A DNA stretch of 37,174 bases, taken from positions 1 through 37,174 of the forward strand of contig CAMAPQ010000019.1 in assembly GCA_945860125.1 (NCBI GenBank), read 5' to 3'. The position numbers and the translations under genes were made by a program. Position 1 is the first letter of the stretch. Each line of letters opens with the position of its first letter. Shown in pieces: positions 26,459 through 34,792 of this stretch. Source of the stretch: Klebsiella pneumoniae (lineage in GTDB: Bacteria > Pseudomonadota > Gammaproteobacteria > Pseudomonadales > CAMAPQ01). Under the pieces are notes generated by a model. It was not told where the DNA came from. It made no database searches and was given only the letters and a program-made list of their open reading frames with translations.

Positions 26459-27010
26459 ATGGACGAGCGGCAGGCTGGTGCAGAAAAAAATAAGCAAGCG
26501 CAAAATCATGCGATGAATAAAAAAGAAATTAGCGCGCAGTACCTCACTTTTATTATGTCAAACGAAGAATATGGCGTGGATATTTTACGTGTAAATGAAA
26601 TTCGTGGTTGGGAAAAAACAACGCCGTTACCCAACTCAGCAAGTTACGTAAAGGGTGTTATTAATCTTCGTGGGGCAATTATTCCCATTGTTGATTTGCG
26701 TGAAAAATTTGGCATTCAAAATTTAGAGTATGGTCAAACAACGGTTGTGATCGTGTTGCAAGTTGAAAGTAAGACGGGTGAGCGTGTGATGGGCATTGTT
26801 GTTGATGCGGTGTCTGACGTTTGTTCAGTATCAGAAGAAGAAAAAAAAGCAGCGCCTGAAGTAGGGGGTGGCGGGGCTAATTTTATTTCTGGTCTTGTCG
26901 CTGTTAACGAAAAAATGGTGATTTTGCTCGATATTGATCAGCTGTTGGGCATGGATGATATTAATGCTGATTTATCTCAAGCCCTAGCACAAATTAAAAC
27001 AATTCATTAG
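26459..27010 (+). CDS. cheW: Chemotaxis coupling protein CheW
   Basis: A 183-residue CheW-domain scaffold linking CheA to receptors. Conserved features are YLTFIMSNEEYGVDILRVNEI, the PNSASYVKGVINLRGAIIP motif with its receptor-contacting Arg, and GIVVDAVSDV. A polar N-terminal extension of about 20 residues (DERQAGAEKNKQAQNHA) and an acidic C-terminal extension go beyond the minimal domain. An AGAGGTGAT ribosome site is present, and the gene starts 15 bases after cheA. Confidence 0.96.
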   Translation: MDERQAGAEKNKQAQNHAMNKKEISAQYLTFIMSNEEYGVDILRVNEIRGWEKTTPLPNSASYVKGVINLRGAIIPIVDLREKFGIQNLEYGQTTVVIVLQVESKTGERVMGIVVDAVSDVCSVSEEEKKAAPEVGGGGANFISGLVAVNEKMVILLDIDQLLGMDDINADLSQALAQIKTIH

Positions 27011-27055
27011 GCCTTATTTTACAAAGAAGATTTAAATAACAAGGAGAGAAAAAGA

Positions 27056-30000
27056 ATGATTTCAAAAATACTCAATAAAATGAGCATAAAACAGAAGCTA
27101 TTTACGTTATGTTTTTTAATGTCACTGCCAACCATCGCACTATTGTCGATTTATGTAAAGAATCTAAATGATGGGATTGAATTCACTAGAATTGAAAGAG
27201 CTGGCGCTGAATATATTCATCCGGGCACAATGCATCTATATACCGCATTGGTTAATCATCGCAGTTATTACAATGTGTTTTTTGTTGGTGGCCCTAATAT
27301 ATTTCCTGGGAAAATCAGTGAAACAGAATCACAAATTAATAAAGGTTTTGATGAGCTTGAAAAACAAATTGCGATCTATCATAAAGACGTTGATGTATCG
27401 AGTGAATTTAAGCAATTAAAGCAAGATTGGCAAACCTTGCAACAGGAAAATGCAAAAATTACTCAATCAGCTTCTTTGATTCGCCATAGTAAATTAATTA
27501 AAGATGTTGCATTTTTTGTTGCTAAAGTAGCAGAAAAATCCGGTATGGCGCTCGACCCACAAGCCGTTTCTTACTACACCATTAATATTGCAACAGAAAA
27601 ACTCTTCAAATTACTTGATCGCCAAGGTCGTATTCGTTCGTTATCTTTTGAAGTGCAATCAGATCCAGCTAAAGCCAGTGATCAGGTGAAAAGTATTATC
27701 TTTGGTGCAGCGGATGATATTAAAGATCTGAAAATATTTATCAATGATGGTTACAATGTTATTTTAAACGCTGATCCCACTTTAAAGGCTGAAATACAAC
27801 CAGAATTAGATAAGCTCAATGTAGGTATAGATGATATAGCTCAGATGGCTAACGAAGTGCTGTCGCAAACGTTCAAAGGTTCTCCTGAAGATGTGTTTAT
27901 GCGTGGCCATAAAGTGGTAACCCAAGCAGGCGATTTTTTGAATTTAGCAATGGAATCGTTAGATACGACTTTAGACAACCGCGTTGCACATGATACGAGA
28001 GCTAGAAATTTATCTTTGGCTTTTGGCCTTGGCATAATGGGTTTAGTATTTTTCTTTGCTTTTGTCATGCAACGTCGCATTCAGCTGGCCATTAAAACTT
28101 TAGAGCAAGGCTTTAAAAATATTGAAAATCGCGAGCTAAATAATGTGTTACCTGTGGTATCACAAGATGAATTAGGGCAATCAATTATTGCCTTGAATAG
28201 TGTAACGGCGATGCTTGCAAAATCAACTCATGAAATAGACGAAAAAAATAAAATTGCTGCTCGTTTTATTCAAGCACTGAATGCCTGTGATACCCCTGTC
28301 ATGATGGCTGATAAAGATTTTAATATTATCTTTATGAATGAAAATGTGAAAAAAATGTTAGAGAAAAGAGAAAAACAACTTCAATCTGTACTCCCTATAT
28401 TTAGAATGGATAAATTAATGGGGGCATCGATTGATCAGTTTCATAAAGTGCCTTCTCATCAAAGAAATCTTATCAGTGGTTTAAAAGGCTCTCATAAAAC
28501 AGAATTAAAGCTAGCAGGTCTTACGTTTGGTTTAATTGCAACGCCGCTTTTCTCTGAAAATAACGAGTTTTTAGGTGCGGTGGTTGAGTGGTTAGATAAA
28601 ACTGAAGCACTTGAAATTCAAAACAAAGAAAGAATGATTGCTGAAGATAATGCCCGTGTTAAGCAAGCGTTGGATAACGTTACCAGTAACACCATGATCG
28701 CCGATATTAATTACAACATTGTTTATATGAATCATTCCTTGAAAAAAATGTTAGGTGATGCTGAGGCAGATATTCGTAAAGTGCTTACAAGTTTTGATGC
28801 AAAAACTTTAATGGGTAGAAATATGGATGTGTTCCATCGCAGCCCGCAGCATCAAAGAGCATTAATGGATAACTTAAAAGCAGCACATAAAACTGAGCTT
28901 TCGATCGGCGGCCGTACCCTTGCGTTAATTGCAAGCCCTGTTAATGATGAAACCGGTAAACGCATTGGTAGTGTGGTGGAATGGTTGGATCGCACCCAAG
29001 AAGCGGGTATTGAAAAAGAAATTGGTGAGCTTGTCGGTTCTGCTAGTAAAGGAGATTTAACCAGCCGTCTTTCAGAGCGTGGTCGTGATGGATTCTTCTT
29101 ACGCTTAAGTCAAGGTTTAAATCAGTTAGTGGGCGTGATGGAGCATGTAGTAGAGGATACGACGCGAGTATTAGCTGCTTTATCACATGGTAAATTAACC
29201 GAAACCATTGACTCTGATTATCAAGGCGCATTCTTAAAACTGAAAAATGATGCCAATAATACGGTTGATCGCTTAACTGAAACGATTAGCAGTATTCGTC
29301 AAATCTCTCGTGAAGTTTCTAGCGGTGCCCAAGAAATTGCGCAAGGTAATGCAGATTTAAGCCAGCGTACTGAAGAACAAGCCTCTAGCCTTGAAGAAAC
29401 GGCTTCTAGCATGGAACAGATGACGGCGACGGTTAAACAAACCGCAGAGAATGCGCAGTCTGCAAAAGCCTTAGCGGTCATCGCAAAAGATACCGCACAA
29501 CACGGTGGAAATGTTGTTAGCGAAGCAGTTACGGCGATGTCTGGCATTAATGAATCCAGCAAGAAAATTGCCGATATTATCGGTGTCATTGATGAGATTG
29601 CCTTCCAAACTAATTTGCTGGCCTTAAATGCAGCGGTAGAAGCGGCAAGAGCGGGTGATCAAGGGCGTGGTTTTGCGGTTGTTGCCGGTGAAGTACGTAA
29701 TCTTGCCCAACGTTCAGCGGCGGCGGCTAAAGAGATTAAAGAGCTGATTCGAGACAGCGTGGGTAAAGTGCAAAATGGTACGGAGCTTGTTAATAAATCC
29801 GGCACCACTTTAAACGAGATCATGAAATCTGTTGAAAAAGTAGCAGGCACGGTGGCAGAAATTTCTAATGCCGCGCAGGAGCAACGATCAGGTATTGAGC
29901 AGGTTAATACCGCAATTACGCAGATGGATACGATGACTCAGCAAAACTCAGCATTGGTAGAAGAAGCGTCTGCTGCAAGTGAGGCAATGGCAGGACAAGC

Positions 30001-30184
30001 TAAAAAATTGCTTGAAATGGTCAGCTTTTTCACCCTTTCTGCTGAAGATGAAAAAATGGTAGCAAGCGCCGGTGGCGCTTCTTCAAGAAGCAAAGCAAAT
30101 GCTGGGGGAAAAAGTGGCGCTTCAAGAAAAAGCAGTAAAGTCATGAAGCCTAATGAGGGTCAGGATGAGTGGAGTGAGTTTTAA
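27056..30184 (+). CDS. Methyl-accepting chemoreceptor with two PAS domains and a C-terminal CheR/CheB tether
   Basis: A 1042-residue receptor. TM1 (about 13-33), a periplasmic helical sensor of about 285 residues, TM2 (about 319-340), HAMP (about 341-395), PAS1 (about 400-520), PAS2 (about 530-655), a second HAMP-like linker (about 660-735) and the MCP signalling hairpin (about 740-1000). Methylation-helix sequence [17 protein letters not shown] and the tip [22 protein letters not shown] are canonical. The two PAS domains are clearly duplicated ([19 protein letters not shown] versus [19 protein letters not shown]; both end EWLD-x-T). The last five residues, EWSEF, fit the W-x-x-F pentapeptide that binds CheR/CheB. 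It combines a periplasmic input with two cytoplasmic PAS inputs; no haem or flavin ligand can be named from sequence. Confidence 0.95.
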   Translation: MISKILNKMSIKQKLFTLCFLMSLPTIALLSIYVKNLNDGIEFTRIERAGAEYIHPGTMHLYTALVNHRSYYNVFFVGGPNIFPGKISETESQINKGFDELEKQIAIYHKDVDVSSEFKQLKQDWQTLQQENAKITQSASLIRHSKLIKDVAFFVAKVAEKSGMALDPQAVSYYTINIATEKLFKLLDRQGRIRSLSFEVQSDPAKASDQVKSIIFGAADDIKDLKIFINDGYNVILNADPTLKAEIQPELDKLNVGIDDIAQMANEVLSQTFKGSPEDVFMRGHKVVTQAGDFLNLAMESLDTTLDNRVAHDTRARNLSLAFGLGIMGLVFFFAFVMQRRIQLAIKTLEQGFKNIENRELNNVLPVVSQDELGQSIIALNSVTAMLAKSTHEIDEKNKIAARFIQALNACDTPVMMADKDFNIIFMNENVKKMLEKREKQLQSVLPIFRMDKLMGASIDQFHKVPSHQRNLISGLKGSHKTELKLAGLTFGLIATPLFSENNEFLGAVVEWLDKTEALEIQNKERMIAEDNARVKQALDNVTSNTMIADINYNIVYMNHSLKKMLGDAEADIRKVLTSFDAKTLMGRNMDVFHRSPQHQRALMDNLKAAHKTELSIGGRTLALIASPVNDETGKRIGSVVEWLDRTQEAGIEKEIGELVGSASKGDLTSRLSERGRDGFFLRLSQGLNQLVGVMEHVVEDTTRVLAALSHGKLTETIDSDYQGAFLKLKNDANNTVDRLTETISSIRQISREVSSGAQEIAQGNADLSQRTEEQASSLEETASSMEQMTATVKQTAENAQSAKALAVIAKDTAQHGGNVVSEAVTAMSGINESSKKIADIIGVIDEIAFQTNLLALNAAVEAARAGDQGRGFAVVAGEVRNLAQRSAAAAKEIKELIRDSVGKVQNGTELVNKSGTTLNEIMKSVEKVAGTVAEISNAAQEQRSGIEQVNTAITQMDTMTQQNSALVEEASAASEAMAGQAKKLLEMVSFFTLSAEDEKMVASAGGASSRSKANAGGKSGASRKSSKVMKPNEGQDEWSEF

Positions 30185-30186
30185 TT

Positions 30187-30285
30187 TTCTTAGGGCTTAT
30201 GCAAAGTTGCCTAGCTTTGTTATCGCGCTTCGCAGTACGAGTTGTACTGTTTTCATCGCGATGCCTTGCTGGGACAATTTTTTGT
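30187..30285 (+). repeat. Intergenic hairpin repeat B inside the chemosensory operon
   Basis: It begins TTAGGGCTTATGCAAAGTTG and contains a nested hairpin: ATCGCG (30222-30227) with CGCGAT (30257-30262), and GCAGTAC (30232-30238) with GTACTGT (30244-30250). It fills the unusually long gap between the receptor and cheR. Part of it recurs at 15051-15098 on the other strand. Confidence 0.6.
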
Positions 30286-30335
30286 TTTTTATGTCGTGAA
30301 GAAGTAGAAAATCAATGTTTTAAAGGTAAGGCAGT

Positions 30336-31187
30336 ATGGGCTTGAATAAAAATATTCCTCAAGCTAGTGAAGCAGAAAAAGAGTTTTTACTCACAGAAAA
30401 AGATTACCAGTTTATTCAAAAGCTTGCTTATGATGAAACGGGTATTGTTTTAAGTGATCAAAAGCGCGATATGGTTTATGCGCGACTTGTTCGCCGTTTA
30501 AGAAAATTGCAGTTTAAAAATTTCTCTGAATATTGTGAATATTTACAGAAAAATTTTGCGATCGAGCTGACTGATTTTGTAAATAGTATTACAACAAATT
30601 TGACGTTTTTCTTCAGAGAAGAGCATCACTTTGAAATGCTCGTTAAATTAATTATTCCTGAAATACAAAAAGCGAATAAAACTGAAAAAAGGATAAGAGT
30701 GTGGTCTGCGGGTTCTTCAACAGGTGAAGAACCTTATTCAATTGCAATGACGCTCTGTGAATTAACGCAGCTTAGTAACTGGGATGTGAAAGTCTTAGCA
30801 ACGGATTTAGATTCAAATGTTTTAGCAACAGGGATGGCGGGTATTTATAGTGAAGAACGCATTCAATCTATAGATAAAACGCGTATTAAAAAGTTTTTTA
30901 AACCGCATGATACTGACTTTCAAGTGGTGGATTCTGTTAAATCAATGATTTCTTTTAAGCAATTAAATTTGATGCAAGAATGGCCCATGAGCGGCAAGTT
31001 TGATTTAATTTTCTGTAGAAACGTTGTGATTTACTTTGATAAAGAAACCCAAAAGAAACTGTTTAATCGATATGCTGATTATTTAAATGAAAATGGTTAT
31101 TTGATTATTGGTCACTCTGAGAGTTTGCATGGTGTGAGTGATCGCTTTAAGTTGGTGGGAAAAACGGTATATAAAAAAATAAAATGA
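30336..31187 (+). CDS. cheR: Chemoreceptor glutamate methyltransferase CheR
   Basis: A 283-residue S-adenosylmethionine-dependent enzyme that methylates receptor glutamates during adaptation. It has the N-terminal helical domain (about 20-80: GIVLSDQKRDMVYARLVRRL), the SAM motif VWSAGSSTGEEPYSIAMTL (about 120-140), LATDLDSNVL, and FDLIFCRNVVIYF before the C-terminal strands, where the beta subdomain contacts receptor pentapeptides. A TAAGG ribosome site lies upstream. The partner receptor's EWSEF tail fits tethered binding. Confidence 0.96.
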   Translation: MGLNKNIPQASEAEKEFLLTEKDYQFIQKLAYDETGIVLSDQKRDMVYARLVRRLRKLQFKNFSEYCEYLQKNFAIELTDFVNSITTNLTFFFREEHHFEMLVKLIIPEIQKANKTEKRIRVWSAGSSTGEEPYSIAMTLCELTQLSNWDVKVLATDLDSNVLATGMAGIYSEERIQSIDKTRIKKFFKPHDTDFQVVDSVKSMISFKQLNLMQEWPMSGKFDLIFCRNVVIYFDKETQKKLFNRYADYLNENGYLIIGHSESLHGVSDRFKLVGKTVYKKIK

Positions 31188-31210
31188 CTTAAGCTTTAAG
31201 GCTATTTATT

Positions 31211-31867
31211 GTGAAATTAATTAAAGACTCATTAAAAACACCTGCGTCAAAGAACTTTGAAACCATTCCAGGTTTCGAGCACATCAATCGTTATTATGAT
31301 CGTACGCTTGATATTCCTGCGGCTAAAATTTTACCTGGTGAACTATTTGTTTCAATGCAAAATGAGGTGATTGTGACGGTGCTAGGCTCGTGTGTTTCAG
31401 CTTGTATTCGTGATACAGAAAGCGGCATTGGCGGTATGAATCATTTTATGTTGCCCATTCAAGAAAGTTTACAAAATAGAGTGGGCGCTGATTTAAGTGA
31501 CTCTACGCGTTACGGTAATTGGGCAATGGAATATTTAATTAATACTATTTTAAAATTCGGTGGAAAAAAACAAAATCTTGAAGTAAAAATTGTGGGGGGC
31601 GGGCGTGTTATTTCTGCCATCAAAAATATGGATGTGGGCAAAAAAAATGTTGAATTTGTAAGAGAGTATTTAAAAAAAGAAAGGCTTTTTATTGTTGCTG
31701 AAGATGTTGGCGATATTTTTCCACGCAAAGTTTACTATTTTCCAAAAACGGGCGTTGTAAAGGTGAGAAAAATACATACCACCTCAAACGATACAATTTA
31801 TGAAAGAGAAAAAGAATATGCGGAGAATATTAAGAATCAAAATGGCAATGATGTTGAGTTGTTCTAA
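31211..31867 (+). CDS. cheD: Chemoreceptor glutamine deamidase CheD
   Basis: A 218-residue enzyme that deamidates receptor glutamines and, in some bacteria, regulates CheC. Catalytic Cys61 lies in VTVLGSCVSACIRD and His78 in GGMNHFMLP; DSTRYGNWAMEYLIN and the GGGRV motif match the family. It starts at GTG 31211 with TAAGG nine bases upstream. A 40-residue N-terminal extension (SLKTPASKNFETIPGFEHIN) precedes the usual domain. It lies between cheR and cheB. Confidence 0.95.
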   Translation: MKLIKDSLKTPASKNFETIPGFEHINRYYDRTLDIPAAKILPGELFVSMQNEVIVTVLGSCVSACIRDTESGIGGMNHFMLPIQESLQNRVGADLSDSTRYGNWAMEYLINTILKFGGKKQNLEVKIVGGGRVISAIKNMDVGKKNVEFVREYLKKERLFIVAEDVGDIFPRKVYYFPKTGVVKVRKIHTTSNDTIYEREKEYAENIKNQNGNDVELF

Positions 31868-31901
31868 AAGGGAATAAGTCACTTGTTAAAGGAAATTTAG
31901 T

Positions 31902-33002
31902 GTGCCTAAGAAAATAAAAGTATTAGTGGTTGATGATTCGGCGATCATGCGTGCACTACTGTCTGAAATTATTTCTTCTGAGAATGACATGATTGTTGTG
32001 GATACCGCAGAAGATCCTTTTGATGCCAGAGAAAAAATAAAAAAATATAGTCCAGATGTTATTACGCTTGATATTGAAATGCCGAAAATGGATGGGCTTT
32101 CTTTCCTTAAGAATTTAATGCGTTTACATCCTATGCCTGTGATTATGATTTCAAGTTTGACTCAGCAAGGTGCGCAAGTAACGTTAGACGCGCTTGCTTT
32201 TGGTGCGGTTGATTATGTTCCTAAACCGGTTGTTGATGTCCCTGAGCGTTTAGAAGAAATTCGTTATGAAATTACCGATAAAATACGCGCTGCTGCAATT
32301 GCTAATATAAAAGCACTTGAACGTAAACACGAAAGTGAAGTAAGAAAGACAATAGATGATGCAACGTCTAATGATTTTTTAACCCAAAAAAAGAAAAATA
32401 ATACGACCTATTCATGCCGAGCAAATGAATTAATTGTCATTGGTGCTTCAACCGGTGGTACAGAAGCAATTCTCGAAGTGCTAAAAGATTTACCTGAGAA
32501 TTCCCCACCTATTGCAATTGTTCAGCATATTCCGCCGAATTTTAGTTCATCTTATGCAAAAAGATTAGATCGTTTTTGTGCGGTTAAAGTTAAAGAAGCT
32601 GAAAATGGCGACATTTTAAAGCCCGGTTGTGCTGTTCTAGCCCCCGGTGATTTCCATTTAAAATTGGCTAGAAAAAAAGAGACGCAAGAATTAATGTGTG
32701 TTTTAACGCAGGATGAAAAAGTAGGGCGTCATCGCCCTGCGGTTGACGTGTTGTTTGATTCGGTTACGAAATTGCTAGGGCTTAATGTGACAGCCGCTTT
32801 ATTGACAGGTATGGGAAAGGATGGCGCTACAGGATTACTTAACTTAAAAAATAGCGGCGCTTTTACCCTCATTCAGGATGAAGAGAGTTGCGTGGTGTGG
32901 GGTATGCCACAAGCTGCTTTTAATTTAGAGGCGCATTGTGAAATTTTGCCATTAAATAAAATTGCTTCTCGTCTTATTACCCTTACTAACCGCATGAAAT
33001 AA
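31902..33002 (+). CDS. cheB: Protein-glutamate methylesterase CheB
   Basis: A 366-residue adaptation enzyme: a receiver (about 1-125; VVDDSAIMR, Asp57 in TLDIEMPKMDG) joined by a linker to the methylesterase domain (about 175-366) with catalytic Ser183 (IGASTGGTEA), His209 (IVQHIPP) and Asp307 (GMGKDGATG). Phosphorylation by CheA should activate it. It starts at GTG 31902 after AAAGGA. Confidence 0.97.
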   Translation: MPKKIKVLVVDDSAIMRALLSEIISSENDMIVVDTAEDPFDAREKIKKYSPDVITLDIEMPKMDGLSFLKNLMRLHPMPVIMISSLTQQGAQVTLDALAFGAVDYVPKPVVDVPERLEEIRYEITDKIRAAAIANIKALERKHESEVRKTIDDATSNDFLTQKKKNNTTYSCRANELIVIGASTGGTEAILEVLKDLPENSPPIAIVQHIPPNFSSSYAKRLDRFCAVKVKEAENGDILKPGCAVLAPGDFHLKLARKKETQELMCVLTQDEKVGRHRPAVDVLFDSVTKLLGLNVTAALLTGMGKDGATGLLNLKNSGAFTLIQDEESCVVWGMPQAAFNLEAHCEILPLNKIASRLITLTNRMK

Positions 33003-33017
33003 CTTTGAGGGGTTAAA

Positions 33018-34202
33018 ATGTTATCTCACGAAATTAAGCGTTTTTTTCTTTCAAATTGGATTTTTGTTGTTGGTTTAAGTGTGATTTTTATCATTTGTGT
33101 TAGCTTAACAGGCATGAGTCAAATTGCTGCTTTTTCTGTTTTGCTGTGCGTCGTTATTTATTATGTTTTTGCCATATGGCGTATGAATACTTTTTTATTG
33201 GCGCTAGAGAAAAAAAATCAAGCACATTGTGTGCAAGAAGTAACAGAGTCAACTGAAGTGGCGAGTCTTTTTACGCAATTAATTCCAGATGTATCAACTG
33301 TATTAACACAGACACGACCAGAAGAAAAAAAAGAAGAACAATCGTTAGAAATGCCTGTTTTACCTAATTCTGCCTTATTAAGATCTTTTGTTGATAAAAG
33401 AGTCAGTCATTCACGAACATCTGATCTCATCAGGGTAATTATTACAACACTAAATGGCCAGAAAGAGCTTTATTCTGTTAATGATTTTTCTATTCTTGTC
33501 GCAGGTATTACTTTTCATTATGTGAAGTTTGTTTCTGAAATTAGTCAAGTGAGTGTGACGCATCAGCTTAAAATTAATCAGTTTGTCGATCAGTTTAAAA
33601 ACATGGATGATCATTTATTTGATGTGAGATTTGCAGCGGCTGAGTCCGCTTTATTAGCGTTAAATAATCTGTTTGATGCCAGTATGGTTGGTATGGGTGG
33701 GCAAGGGATTTCAGCGATTGCAAAACAAATATATGGTTTTTCAGTGCAGTCTAACAAAGCGACGCATCGTATGCGCTCAGGGCTGGAAGAAACGGAAAAA
33801 TCATTGCGTGATTTACAGGAAAAATTGAAGGGTAAAATTGATGAAGAAATCAATAGCGCCCTGCTTGAGAAAGGAAAAATAGATAGCTTTTTAAGTGAAT
33901 TTACGGCCTTAAATAGAATGAATATCATGTTTAATCGACCTGAATGGGAGGGGGGGAAAGAGCGTGATGAACTTATTGCTTTTGCGGCCCATCGTTGCCA
34001 TGAATTAGTACAAAATATTGAAGGTGCATTCTTTGATATGGCGCGTCATTTTCAGCTGATTAAAAACATTTGGAAAAAGAAATTATTAGGCGGTAATAAG
34101 CATGAAAGTTATCTTGATGATTCATTGTTATTAAACTGTCAAAGCATAGAGTTAGAAAATAATAAAAATTTTACGCCACATTTCACCAGGGTTGAAAAGT
34201 AG
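33018..34202 (+). CDS. Two-TM, receptor-like membrane protein of the chemosensory cluster
   Basis: A 394-residue protein with two adjacent N-terminal transmembrane helices (about 13-30 and 36-56) and almost no periplasmic loop. A soluble region of 330 residues follows. Part of it (about 185-275: VDQFKNMDDHLFDVRFAAAE ... SALLALNNLFDASMVGMGGQ) is a long helical pair that looks like a shrunken receptor or coiled-coil module but lacks the canonical MCP tip. Comparable proteins sit near F7-type che clusters, often annotated as receptor-like. It starts 15 bases after cheB, so it belongs to the operon. Function unknown. Confidence 0.65.
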   Translation: MLSHEIKRFFLSNWIFVVGLSVIFIICVSLTGMSQIAAFSVLLCVVIYYVFAIWRMNTFLLALEKKNQAHCVQEVTESTEVASLFTQLIPDVSTVLTQTRPEEKKEEQSLEMPVLPNSALLRSFVDKRVSHSRTSDLIRVIITTLNGQKELYSVNDFSILVAGITFHYVKFVSEISQVSVTHQLKINQFVDQFKNMDDHLFDVRFAAAESALLALNNLFDASMVGMGGQGISAIAKQIYGFSVQSNKATHRMRSGLEETEKSLRDLQEKLKGKIDEEINSALLEKGKIDSFLSEFTALNRMNIMFNRPEWEGGKERDELIAFAAHRCHELVQNIEGAFFDMARHFQLIKNIWKKKLLGGNKHESYLDDSLLLNCQSIELENNKNFTPHFTRVEK

Positions 34203-34304
34203 TCTATCTTTAATGTGTTAGGAGAAAAAATAAGCAAAGGTTCTTTCTTTAGTAAGAACGCAAAGTTGCTAATAAAATTAGATTGTTTCATTTAGGAGTG
34301 AGTT

Positions 34305-34610
34305 ATGGCTATTTGGTCAAATGAATCTGCAAACTCAAAAGAGCTTGTGATTAAAGTTCAAGGCCGTTTTGATTTTAGTGCCCACCAAGAATTTCGTGAT
34401 GCTTATGAGAAATCTCGCGATAAACCAGAATGTTACGTTGTTGATATGAAAGAGGCGACTTACCTTGATAGTTCTGCTTTGGGTATGTTGCTTTTATTAA
34501 GAGATCACGCAGGCGGAGATAATTCACAAATTAATATTATTAACTGTAATAGTGAAGTTAAAAAAATATTAACCATTTCTAATTTTGAGCAACTCTTTGG
34601 CATTGCTTGA
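34305..34610 (+). CDS. hsbA: STAS anti-sigma factor antagonist, HsbA-like
   Basis: A 101-residue single STAS domain, the length of Pseudomonas HsbA. In YLDSSALGMLLLLRDHAGGD, Ser56 follows Asp55, the position phosphorylated in this family. In Pseudomonas the unphosphorylated form binds an anti-sigma factor (FlgM) and the phosphorylated form a diguanylate cyclase, so switching sets motility against biofilm. The next gene encodes the matching kinase/phosphatase and the next an Hpt protein, the hsbA-hsbR-hptB set. TAGGAGTGAG precedes the ATG. The symbol is by homology of sequence and order. Confidence 0.82.
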   Translation: MAIWSNESANSKELVIKVQGRFDFSAHQEFRDAYEKSRDKPECYVVDMKEATYLDSSALGMLLLLRDHAGGDNSQINIINCNSEVKKILTISNFEQLFGIA

Positions 34611-34614
34611 GTTG

Positions 34615-34742
34615 TATACCCTTCGTACTTGAAAACACGGCATTGTTGGCAGCTCTCGTTCACCCCAATCACATAGTCTATCTATGCTCATGGGGTTCTC
34701 TCCCTTGCCGCCTCCCCGTGATTCCAATTACTTTGGGTATAT
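34615..34742 (+). repeat. Palindromic intergenic repeat A, full copy
   Basis: 128 bp with imperfect terminal inverted repeats (TATACCCTTCGTACTTGAA / TTCCAATTACTTTGGGTATA) and nested arms: CACGG 34636 / CCGTG 34716, GGC 34648 / GCC 34707, ACCCCA 34662 / TGGGGT 34691, CATAG 34672 / CTATG 34682. No ORF. It lies between the hsbA-like and hsbR-like genes, so its transcript would fold into a long hairpin. From memory, similar elements of this size and sequence are scattered through Yersinia, Serratia and Photorhabdus genomes. Confidence 0.8.
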
Positions 34743-34792
34743 AAAAAATGAAGTGAGATAGTGAAAATGGTGTAGATGAATGGGGTGATGGG

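Noticed and set aside
29299-30144. Minus-strand open frames opposite the receptor signalling domain
   Set aside because: They mirror a strongly coding MCP region (Ala/Ser-rich shadows) and have no ribosome sites or family features.
34240-34259. GTTCTT/AAGAAC hairpin before the hsbA-like gene as a terminator
   Set aside because: Only six AT-rich pairs and no T tract; at most a minor mRNA hairpin.
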